NCBI GenBank assembly: GCA_021234535.1
Contig: CM037839.1
Location: forward strand, 26,585,196-26,649,195
Direction: 5' to 3'
Source: Stichopus chloronotus
Taxonomy: Eukaryota; Echinodermata; Holothuroidea; Aspidochirotida; Stichopodidae
Length of the DNA: 64,000 bases
Position 1 is the stretch's first letter, and each line of letters starts with the position of its first letter. This document shows, piece by piece, positions 35,701 through 47,700 of this stretch. The notes below the pieces were generated by a model. It did no database searches, had not been told where the DNA came from, and saw only the letters and a program-made list of their open reading frames with translations. The position numbers and the translations under genes are program-made.

Positions 35701-38700
35701 TAAAGGAGAAAATACAAGCTTCCAAATCAAAACCTGCAGAGCATTTTTTCTCAGTTTTCCTTGAAATAAAGGTTGAAGGAAACAAAGGATAAGATGCAAC
35801 ACACACTGTATCACCCAAGTCCCTCTCCTTACATCAGAAATGCATACTGTACGTAGGAAACGTTTATCATGATGCAGAACCTGTACAAGACAGGACTTAC
35901 TGTATGCCAGTAGAGGTGTCATTATTCGATGCATTTTGATGGAATTTTCAACATTTTTTAATGATTAATACAGCCAATATTCCAAAATGACATTTTCCGG
36001 TCACACAACCTTTAAACTACTATTTGCAATCCATCTGTGTTTGTACATTCATACTGCATATTCTGTAGAATCTTTGCAGGACAGTATTCTTTAAATCAGG
36101 AATATCCAATAAATTTGTTATCAGAAACCAAGCACTGTTAGTGAAGCAGTAAATGTATATTACACTGTATGTTTCAGCTTGGACTTAATACATGCAAGGT
36201 CCATAGCTTTTTATTTATGCCATATTTTTTGCCTATCTACTGTATATTACTGTCTATCGTAATAAACTGAAACCGTATCTTGCCTGAGGGTGTTTCTCTG
36301 TGTACATCTGCTCATACTGTAGAATATGCAACTGTGTACTGCAATTATTGAACCATATGCAGAGCTAAAAGACTACAATAGCACAGACCATTTTCATCAA
36401 TCACTTGCAAGCACTAGTCAGTCCATTGCCGCAAGCCCGATGTTGTTAGCGATCTAGCTAATTGTATTTAGACAGCTGAGATGAACACAGATACCAGGAG
36501 GAATAAAAAGATGTGCCATTTATTAATGGAAGACTTTGAGATAATATTAACAAAAAAAGAAAAGATAGACAACCAACACTAGGTCTATAGATGAAAAGTG
36601 AAAAAAAGGGAAAATCTATTAGTGTTATTTGGGGACTGTTGGAGGGAATTCAGTTAGAGCAGTTCCTTGAATCAAGGTTGTACTTTTCTGTAGCGCTTTA
36701 GATAAATGGTGAAAGTTTAACAGCTGATCAAATTTGATTGTGAATATATGGAAGACAATTCTGTGTGGGAGTTTAGGGTCAATACATGCAGTTACTAAGC
36801 TGTCAACGTGCGTGCAAAACAGTTTCAACTGATGTGAACTAATTACTTATGCCATTTTGTATGTTTTTGTTGAAACTCCATCTCAGTTTATCTTTCTTTT
36901 CAGAAACCACTGATTTACAGCTCAGGTATTAATAAAATGAGGCACAATATTTGTGAGAGTTAGAGAGTCATGACAGACTTCTGTGTTGTGAATATGAAGT
37001 TATGTCACCAACACTGCAATGCAAATGCTCCCTGGTATGGTTTTGATCTCAGATACTAACAAGTTAAACTGTCTACCTGGTCGATCATTCCTGTGGGATT
37101 TCTGCTGTAAGTAATGGTCAATGAAATCAACTGCAGATGGAATTATAACCAATATAAAGCAAAGAAGTGCTTTCACTAGCAATGGTCTACATTTTTATGT
37201 AGAGATTACTTTCAAGTGTTTAGTTGCAAATTTTTCTTTCCTCTGATGGTAGAGCACAGTAGCAATGTCATAAAATGAAACTGCACACCATTATGCAGTA
37301 TTAGGCTACATCACTGTCCAGTAGTGTTACTGGTATCTACATTCTGCATGTTGTAGATACATTTGCAGACATATAAACAAGATGGTTATTTCAGTTCTTT
37401 ATTCAACGTTATGCTGTTGCTGCTGCTGTGCATATTGTTACTTAAAGCACATGTGATGTGACAAACACATTTTGGAGTATTGGCCAAGGTAATTATTAGA
37501 AATGTTGAAAGTAGCCACAATTTCCTTACATTCACATCGTAGACATATACTTACCCCTTGCCCCACTACTGCATCAGTTTGACCTATGCTCAACTGCCCT
37601 CGAAGTCAATTCTGACACCGCGCCCTCTAAGGCCTAGCCCGCCCTGTTTTTCAATTTTGTCTTCTGTAGAATAAATGTAGCAAAGTTGTATGCAAATTTG
37701 CGACGTAAAGAGAGGGACTTGCATGGTATGGCTTATGCATTAAGCTCGAGTACAATTGAGACATATGCCACTTGTAAAGGTTTTATTTTGGAACCTCAAA
37801 GGCTATTTTTTTTTTTTTTTAATACTGATATCACTTACCAATGTAATTAAGAGGAAGTATAGAAAGGCATAACAAAAGAAATACTGGCACTGTGTACAAA
37901 ATTCCACATCATATTTTTTGCATTTTCATCAAATTTGGACAGCTGTATCTCAAAAACAGTAATAAATATAAACACTATTTGAACAGATCATACTGCAATC
38001 CAGGGTTTCACTTTTGATGTCTGAATGAAGCCAGCTCTTTCCTAGGTGCAGGTCACCCTATCTTTAGAGACCTCTGAATGACACGCAACACAACATTTCA
38101 ACTTAGATCAGTAACAATGCATTAATTTAATATCTGACATTAGTTCTTTGTGTTTGAAACCCTTAATAGTGTGCATGATGAAAGTTTACAGCTTCTGTAG
38201 GTGAAGGTATTTGTATTCCCGCCAAACAAATGGTTCAGTCGTGCAGATAATGACCGCAAACTTCTATCTTATCAAAGTGAAAATGCTTCTTGATTTGGGA
38301 GATGCAGTACTGCACAGTAGTGTTTTGTAAATGTTAAACCCTCTTATTGGTAAGTTGCCATCATACAGTACTGCACTGAACATTTAGTTGTCTTAGACCT
38401 TGTGACCTGTAATTACTAGAAATGATCTCAAGGGTATGTTTATTAAACCTGTATCCACCAAACTCTTAACTTCATTATCCTTGTTTTCGTCTTTGTTGCA
38501 GGAAAATGGCTGGTGCTGTTTTTTTACCCTCTTGACTTGTAAGTACTTGTTCATACAGTTTTTGTGTTCACCATTCCTAAAGTACATTTATGTTAAAATT
38601 ATCAGTTTGCACCTGTCTCATACCCCAGCCAGAGGTCCTCTTGAACATACTTGAGACTGCCATCTTTAGTGAGGCTTTCGTAGGTCATCAGTTTTGCCTC

Positions 38701-41700
38701 AGACCTGTAGGCTCTTGAATCTGTAAGTCACGTATCATACACACAGCTACAGAGTGAACCGACAATAATGGCAGTAGTTTACGGATGGATGTGCAGTAAG
38801 ATGACTAATGAGTTTATGATGATTGATGCTAAAAAATAATGCAAGATGTAATAATTGAAGGTGGTAATCTATAGTTTAACAACAATGTGGTCTGGTGCTG
38901 GGTGGTGTTAAAAGATCAGGTTTATCATGAGCATGTGGGCTGATCGTGGTGCCCTTTGTTGTAAATTTTAAGTTGTGGTAGAATGATTTCAATTTAAGTC
39001 ATAGTAGATAGATGTTAGATACAATTTAAGTTATGGTAAATACACTTGATAGATTTAAGGTATTGAAGAAATAGATTTAAGTTACAGTAGATAGATAGTT
39101 ACGGTAGTTGTAAGAGAGCCGTGATGTAACTCTCTTTACAGTCTACCTCCAAGGATGCAAATCAGAAAGGAGCATCTCTCAATGATTATTCATGAGTAGA
39201 AATTCAATAATCAACTGAAAGTTTGACCAGTACACAAACTGCTTTCCAGTAAAAGGACCAAAGCTTTTGCAAGGATCTTTGCAATTTAGTCAGTTTCTAC
39301 TAAGCATAATAACTTAAGTGTATAATAACTGTGGCTGATTTGGATAAAGATGATACTGTTTCTTTTTTTTTTCTTTCCTTTTTTTTTTTAAGATCTTTCC
39401 TTAATACAACTGTGTGTCCCTCCTTTAGACAATGCGTCATTGTTCATGCGCCATTGAACATATTGTACTCAGTTAGAGCTCATTAATACATATTTTGCAT
39501 TCTGCTTGTGTCATCAATAGCACACCTAAAGCACCTTTGGTACAGTCACTATGTATTTCATCTACAATCTTTAATTTCACTGATATCATAAAGAAAATCG
39601 CTGTGTAATTTATCATGTATCAGTTTCTTCTTTCTTCCTAAATATAGTTTCAACTTCCAACTTCCACCTAATGTTCTAATTAGAGGAAATACTGTAATGT
39701 GTTTTTAATGAGTTAATGAAATTCTAAATTGTTGCCTAAAGCCACAATTAATAATGACATGATTCATAGTTATTTTTCCCTTATCACCTGAATATTGTTT
39801 TTTTGTTTTTGTTTTTTTTGTGATCCATCTTGTCAGGGCAACTTTTGAAGAGTTTTGTCTCAAAGGGATTTTAACATGCTGTATCTATACAAATAAATAC
39901 CCAAGGGGCGTGTTGTATTTTTCAAAAAGGGTCGTTTTTAGGGGTCATTTTCTCAACGTAAATCCTTACCTCACAAAAGAATTTTGAGGTGCTGCGTAAG
40001 TGGCCTTACTCCCAAAAATGATAGTTTAAGTGGGACCTTCAGTGGATCACAGACATCATAGTGTGGACCTGGGCTGGAAAAAATGTTTATTTTCCTGGAA
40101 GGGAGTAAAATTATTTCTCTGAAAGGGTGTAGAATTTCCCACAATTGTCGCTATATTCTCATGTACAGGAATGGGAAGTTTCCCTCCAAAAGCCAAAATT
40201 TCCCTCCAGATGCCCAGATTTCGAGGGAAGGAGCCTCCCAGCTTCCAAACTTTTTCCACCCATGGTGTGGACTAATGCCTTTCATTCATTGTTGATGTGC
40301 AGTCGCACAACCTGTCTCCTTGCAAAGCAAGTTATACCAGAAGTTTGAGGATAAAGATATTGTATGACCTTGGCTAGACTAATTTTAAATCATCATTAGT
40401 GGTTGGCAGGGAGGAATATGTTTCCCTTTCTCTTGAAGAAAGGGAAGAGGGACATTGATTTAGTTGAGATACCTGGTCTATCTCGTTTTTTTGTGTGTAT
40501 ATATACATGTGTAAGTATGTGTGTAAATTGCCAACTCGGGAAATAATTTTAACTGTTTATCATAATGTTAGTTTGCTGCAATATACCACTACAAATTACT
40601 TCCTAGTTGCCTTGTGTTCTTTCTTTACTTGTCCCCCCCTCCCCAGTTAAGGTAATACTGTAAACTGAATCCTGGCTTGGCTAATATTTAGAGCATTTAT
40701 CTCTTGAAAATTCTGTGAGCTACCAACCCAGTCTCTCATCTTTACAGTGACGCTTTATCCCTTTACCAATTGAACCAAGCAGTCTGGCTGGATTGACATC
40801 AGTGAAAATACTCATCACTTACTAACGTGATTTTATCAGTTATTAAAAGTAGCGGGTTCTTGGTCCAAATCACATGCCCTTTCTCTGCACAGTAGTAGTG
40901 CTCCTGCCATTTTCTTATGTATTGTCGCATAGTAGGGAGAGTGCTGTATGTATGGGCGATATTTTGTTGTTTAAAGTCATGAATATGATCACCATGCACT
41001 TTCCTTCCTGTGACTTTGTAGTTCAATGGTAACAAAGTTGGTGGAAAGAAAACAAAATTGTTGCCAGTGATTCATCTTAGTGATAATGAATGTGGCAATA
41101 AAGTAATTCCTCCAGTCTTTGGTCGCTTGGATGCTTTCTTTCCATTAAATACTTACGGCACATTTCATGCAGTTAGAAAGGATGCAGCACTGATTAATGG
41201 AAGAAGTAGCTAAATGGGATGAAGCCATCTTGTATGGTTTGAGATACAATAATGTATGCTATACCAAACTTACAGTAGTTTGAAAAAGGTATTAGTGCAC
41301 TTGAGAAGTTGAGACAATCTTGTTGAGGATCAGCACAAAGTGGCGCTGGTACCAAATAAATATTGTTAAAGGGGCCCATTGAGTTAGTCTAGAAAATTCA
41401 TGTTATTTTGTCACACCTGTTCGCCCTTGGAGTAATCCTCATATGTTGACTGTATAATGGTCAAGAGATTCTGAAGATCTGACAAACAAATGAATGGACA
41501 GTGATAGGGTAATCAATCTAGTGTTGTTGCAATATTGGCAAATACAGTAGTATCACTATGAAACTTCCCTCCTGATATTGTTTCTGAAAGACTCATATGG
41601 TTTGTACACTTGAGGTTTAAAAATGATTCACATTGTTGACCCCTCGCTCAAACATATGCATTGCTAGTCAAGCCCAAATACACTTTTGAATAATTTGTTC

Positions 41701-44700
41701 TAACACTGTGCTCAAGAGCTCTAGCTTGAGAGCCGGAGCTCTGTATGCTCCGGCTTTGCCTCGACAGCCTCGTTGGACTTTCGCTTGGATTCACTGCATG
41801 TGTTTTTCAATAGGACACCAGTAAGTTGTGTGGATTTTGTCGATAAGATTTGGATCACACACTCATGCATAAGATATACTTGGAAACAAGAAATGAGACC
41901 TTAAGGTTGTACTTAGACTCTAATGATCTAGTTAATTTATAAATTAAGTGTCATGGCATAATTAATGGTAGACATACTGTAGGCTGTACAACGTGACTCC
42001 TCCACACAATTCTTAGTGTTACAAAGTTGTGCCCTGGTTACAACTCAACCAGGGCTATGATATGGTGATATCATTTGGCAATTTAGGAAAGTGCTCCTGA
42101 TATTGTTTTTGAATATATCATATCGTAACAACTAACAACACTATCAACGATCAATATGTATCACTTATTCCAAATCTGGGACCAGACACTTTTTTACCAC
42201 ATGTTATGAAGCATACAGTAGGTAGGTTAGGTAGCCCATGTTCATAGAAACTACTAGTTTTCTCTTATTTACATTATTACTGTATCGTAGTAATAGTGAC
42301 ATAGCTGCTGAATAGCACTATTGGCATGCAATAGTTCCCTTCAAATTTGTGACAAAATACTGTAGATGATACCAACCCAATGAGGGCCCCTTCAAACAAC
42401 AACAGTGTTGAAGCTTTGATGAGAAATTACATTTTTTAGTGATGAAGTCTTACTGTATGTTTGTAGTGCTACTGTCCAGTACATTAGGTAATGTTCATCT
42501 GGCTATGTGTTGTAAGTGTACAGTATGTCTGTTCCAAGCTTGAGCTCTCAAGCGGCCAGAAATGTTTGAAGAAAATCATTTTAAGACAATTTTGCGATGT
42601 ATTGCATATGTGTATTTTGCACAATTAGCATTCCAGTTAATCCCAGTAAATTTAGTATTTCATTGAGGTGCAGGATTTGAATTTAAAGGCTCATATTACC
42701 TTAAACTTCATGGATGTATATATTGCATTGTGATGCACAATTTTTTGCTGTTTTTGGTTCACAAAACAAAAAAATGTCAGCATTTGTCAAACAAAGGATG
42801 TGAATTCATTCCGTATGTTGGTATTGTGTCTCTTAACATAATCTTGGTGCTAGTCAAAATAATGCACTGATACTGTAGCTACAGTTAGCATTATTATAGG
42901 AATATTTCATGCCGAAGGTAAATTGTGGACAGTAAATATTCTGAAATATGACTTTGATGGAGGACTGCCCAGCCTCAGTTCATCGTATGATAGGTTACCA
43001 TCATATGACAAATCCTACAACACTCCCACAGTATATATCATTAATTAAAAACATAGACATACAGTATTAGCAGTGTTGTAGGCTTGTGGCAACCTATTAG
43101 AACAGTTCATTGTTTCCTAAGAGGCGACAATTAAGTGACTGATATCTCGTAAACCATGGAGTAAGAGTTACGTCTCTCTACCTCTCTCTACCTTTGCTGT
43201 AGTCATGATTAATCTTAAAGAAGAGCACGATAACCACGACGCGGTGCCCACGGCAATCTAGCAAAGTGCACCTGCACATGCTAGAAAATAATATTAGTGA
43301 CGATGTCACGGTCAGCACACAATGACGTATGGCACTCTCCTTCCTACAGGGAAGAATCACGTAGCTTCACGCCGGTGTTACTCGTCACACACACAAAATT
43401 ACTGCAGTCCTCGTAAGGATCATTTGATCTAATTATCAACTTAAGAGAGAAATCTCTCTGAACTCGTCAACAAGTCAGAAGAAGAAACGATTAAATGAGA
43501 ACCTGACAAGCCGAGACAGTCGGAATCTTGTAAATGAGATTTTAAAGTCCAGGATGTAAAGACATGCATAGAGGAAGGATTACAATATTTAATGCAATTA
43601 AAATTGTCAAGGATTTGGGTCATCTGACAGCAGCATTTACCTGCACTGAACAGTCGTGTCAATGTTTTCAGAGTTAACATTTAACAACATCAAAGGCAAC
43701 TGTGAGTAAACAGCAAAATTATGTCAAAATGGTAAATTTTTGTGATCTGTTGGAGGAGTGGAACAATTCTTACATAGCTCTAGTCTGATGTTAATAAGAC
43801 AATTATTGAGTCTTTGTCAGTTTAAGGAACAGCGTAAGTTTGCAATGACTTTGAAAATTGTAACAAATGACATCATCCTGTGATAATATGTCCTACTTCT
43901 GTAGACTACAATTACCACCATATGCTGCCAAAATCATCATTGCTCTTGTGTGGAGGATCCTTGGTTTGTATGGCTTCATTGCTCCTCAATTCCCTTCCTG
44001 CCTTCCACTCCCCCTCTCCTGGAGGAGGGAAGGGGAGAAAATTAAGGAGCAATGAAGTCCCTATTCTACCCCTCCCTCCACTCCAGTCTGTGCATGTTTT
44101 ATCTACTGTCTGCATTAACATACTGTACAGTTCATTTGTTCTCCATATTCTCTTTCAGTACTTTCGTGTGCCCAACAGAGATCATAGCATTCAGCACCCG
44201 TGTACAAGAATTTAAAGACATAAATTGTGAAGTAGTCGCGGCATCTTGCGATTCTGAATTTTGCCATTTAGCGTGGTAAGTTGGACAGGCTTAACTTGAT
44301 TAACTGGTAAGTTTGACAGGCTATCAACGAGCAGCACCACGGTAGATGGACAGCGGAAAGATTTGAGGAATAAAGTCAACAAACAAAGGTTGAGTTTTGG
44401 AGACAACTATTCTTAGAACAACATTACAAGGTTGTGACATTTCATTGTCTGCTTTCCTTACCCATTTAATCTTTTGTGTAAACATTTGATGGCTTATTAA
44501 GCTATCAATGAATTATTTGAGCTGTTCGGCAGGCATGGAATATTGATTTCAATAAAAATTAGTAGTAAGTCAGTCAGTACGTGTAATTTACAGTAAGTGA
44601 TTCAACTTTAAACTATGTGTAGACATAAAACAGTAAGCCTTCGTACTGTGTGCTCTTTTGATTATCTTATTTCTGGTTTGCAGTGAAATCACTTTTAACT

Positions 44701-47700
44701 TTCTTCATTTTGAATTCTGTTTGCATGTGTGTGTGTGTGAAAGACAATTTTGGATTTGCCCAAGAAACTTAAACAGTTTCGAAGAAACAGAGCACTAATG
44801 GGCATCACAAGTGTATGCCTATTTGGCTTAATAAAGTGATTGCATGTATACAGAAAAGAAAAAGAATATAAAGGTTATGTTTGACGGTAATGTTTTGCTT
44901 ATTTTGAAAATGGACAAGCGATAGTGTCCATTGACAGAATGTCACTCAATGATTGAAAATGATACGTTCAAACATTTTGCAAAGCAACAGAAACGACATA
45001 AATACAGTTGAAACAGAAACCATTTTTGAAAAATAGCCAATTTATTATAAGAAGTAGACTGCGTGTACATACAGTAATGAATATGCAGCAGTGCAGATCT
45101 CACTGGTATATCAAAAAGACACTACTCAACTCAAGTTTGTAGCCCCTTGACCAACTGTAGTTTAGTGTATCATGAGACTTTGGTGAATAAGTGTTGTCAG
45201 TTTCATAATGAATATTTCACCCCTTGGTAAATGTTCCATGTAAAGGATTAGTTCTCTCCCCCCCTCTTCCCACTTACACCTCTCAAGAAATGTTGAAGTA
45301 TTCATAACAGGTTGTGAAAGTATTAATGCATTTCATATTTTTCTGAATAGTTAAACAAAAGTTACTGTTACAATTCTTTGTTTCGCTTCAATTTCTTCCA
45401 CCAGGACGAATACATCGAAGAAGGACGGAGGTCTGGGTCCAATGAACATACCACTACTTGCAGACAAAACACACAGAGTTGCTAGAGACTATGGTGTCCT
45501 TTTAGAAGATCAAGGTGTTCCACTCAGGTACCCTACTCATCCTCTCAGTTTATGTTGTCTGTTCCTGCCATAATTGTAATCTGCATTCCCTCTCACACTC
45601 ACCCTTCTCCGCTTCCTCCCTTCCCACCGTAGACCTGAAGTCAAGATTTTGTGATTACAGAGGTCTGTGAGCCCAATCAGTGATTGACACGATAACCTAA
45701 ACCCTACAGTATCTCACAGGATTTATCTTGAATGTAAATCATGGATATATCTCAGTTTCAGTAGTGGAAGTTTGTGTCCGGTTTAATAGCTCTGTGTTGG
45801 GTGCAGTGAGGTCACAGAAATGAAAGGTTTCTTATCAGCATCTGCTGTAGTATATATTGGCTTTGAAAGGTACCTGTTAATGTGGTATAAATAAGTCTGT
45901 GGTCTTACCATACCCACAACTTTAATCAACAGACTACTGTCCACTAATTCAAGGACACATTTCTGAGGGGTTAGCCAGACAAAATGTTGTTCCTACCATG
46001 GTAAATATAATATTGTCTCTTTCCTGTATTATGCTCTATAGTATGTCGTCAACAATGGCAGGACTCTACTGTAATATTTCACAAGATTTTTGTGTATTGT
46101 GATGTAGATTGTATCCCCCTCCCCAACCTTCCCCCTGTCTTCCTTGGCTTCTTTATGTAGTTTTAACAGAAGGCATGCTGTGCACTTAAGTCTGGTATTT
46201 ATTAGCACATCATAATCAGTAAAGGATTTTCTGTGGTAAATTGCCCACCAGTCATATCTACATTGTAATAAAGAATAACTTAATAACAATTACAAGCTTG
46301 TCAACAAGTTAACGTCCGTTAATCTTAAATCAAAATTGGTTGTCATCCACGGAGGTGAAAGATAATGTTGTTCATAGTTGAGTTTATAGCTTCCTGGTTG
46401 GTGCTATGTCTGGCCTGATGGTGAATGATTGTATAGTAATACTGACAAAGTGATTCATGGTTTTTCCTTTGGTTTGTGCCCTTTCAATGCTTATGATACG
46501 CCTTTATCTGATGTTTGGCATATCTTTGTAGATTGATTACGTATACCATCAATAAGAAGGTCATCTTGCAAAGGATGGATCCAAATGTCAGTCCATAGTT
46601 TACAAATATTTAAAAGTAGCAAGGACAGCAAAATCAGAAGATGGTCAATTTATTGGAGGAGACAAGAATCCAATAGTTTGCTTTTAGTCTGCAGCAATAG
46701 GTTATAATGAGCCAGGGAGGGAGGATAGTTGATCACCAGAATGACCTATAGGCAACGTAACTTTAGAAAACTGATTTTATGAGAAGATAATTAAAAGAAG
46801 CAAAGAAGGAAACTGATGTTAACTTCATCTTTGATGGATTATGAAACTCTAAAGAAGGATATGCATGACAGTATGTGCTCTCACAGTTGACAGTTCAGTG
46901 ATATTAACTTGAACAAACACTGCTTATTTTACAAGGAGGTGAAGAAATTGAAAGGTGGCTAGTATTGACAGCAAACTATAGAGAGTGTTTCCATGTGTCT
47001 ATCAATAGTTAATGTGTGTGCTCAGAAAGCAATGTAATGGAATATGAATGGCAAAGATAAAAAAAAGTTACAGTAAATTGTGACATCACTGTTGGTTTTA
47101 AGTACTAAAGGTATAAAGAAAAGGGGCTGGTGCTGCCAGGGGGTTAAAGGTGATATTTACCCCCCCCCCCGAAAAAATTCAGGGTAGTTGCTCTTTTTTA
47201 ACAAAAAACATCACCATATTGATGTTATATTGCATGTATGAAGATTTTTCAGAGTGAACTTTTAGACATTTACCCCTCAAAACTGTGATGGTTTAAGATA
47301 TTCCCCTCTCTCAGCTGTTAGAGGTTTTCACCGGCTCTAAGGAAAAATGTAAAGTGTGCAGTAAGTTGCAGTTCACACTGTAAGTACTGGAGAAAAACCA
47401 TGATGGTTGTTAGCATAACAGAGGATAATGATTATGTTAAAGATAGCTTGTACATTTACAGCAGGGAGTTCAACTTTGTGGTCTACCTTATCACCATTCT
47501 CATCAGAATCTACTGATGTATAATACAACTTGGTTTTAGAAGTTAGGTCTGTTAATAAATTGGATCAATTTCCTGTTTTCAGAGGTCTCTTCATCATCGA
47601 TGACAAAGGCATCTTACGACAGATGACCATCAACGACTTGCCGGTAGGAAGATCGGTGGATGAAACTTTAAGACTCGTTCAGGCTTTCCAGTTTGCAGAT

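Larger units (their letters stand above)
26766..38501 (+). other. Peroxiredoxin intron (11.7 kb)
   Basis: Contains a minisatellite split by a hAT-like insertion (27220-28990), a TTAA MITE (32090), a TACAG microsatellite near 32935 and a tandem repeat block at 34090-34680. The 196-codon open frame at 27779-28369 lies wholly inside the hAT-like element and has no recognisable domain. Confidence 0.85.
38539..44158 (+). other. Peroxiredoxin intron (5.6 kb)
   Basis: Holds a TTTAAGT-TAGATAGAT-rich patch near 38985-39110, a hAT MITE (40069), a long TTAA element (41366), a CpG-rich patch (43220-43400) and a hairpin 100 bases before exon 3. Confidence 0.85.
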
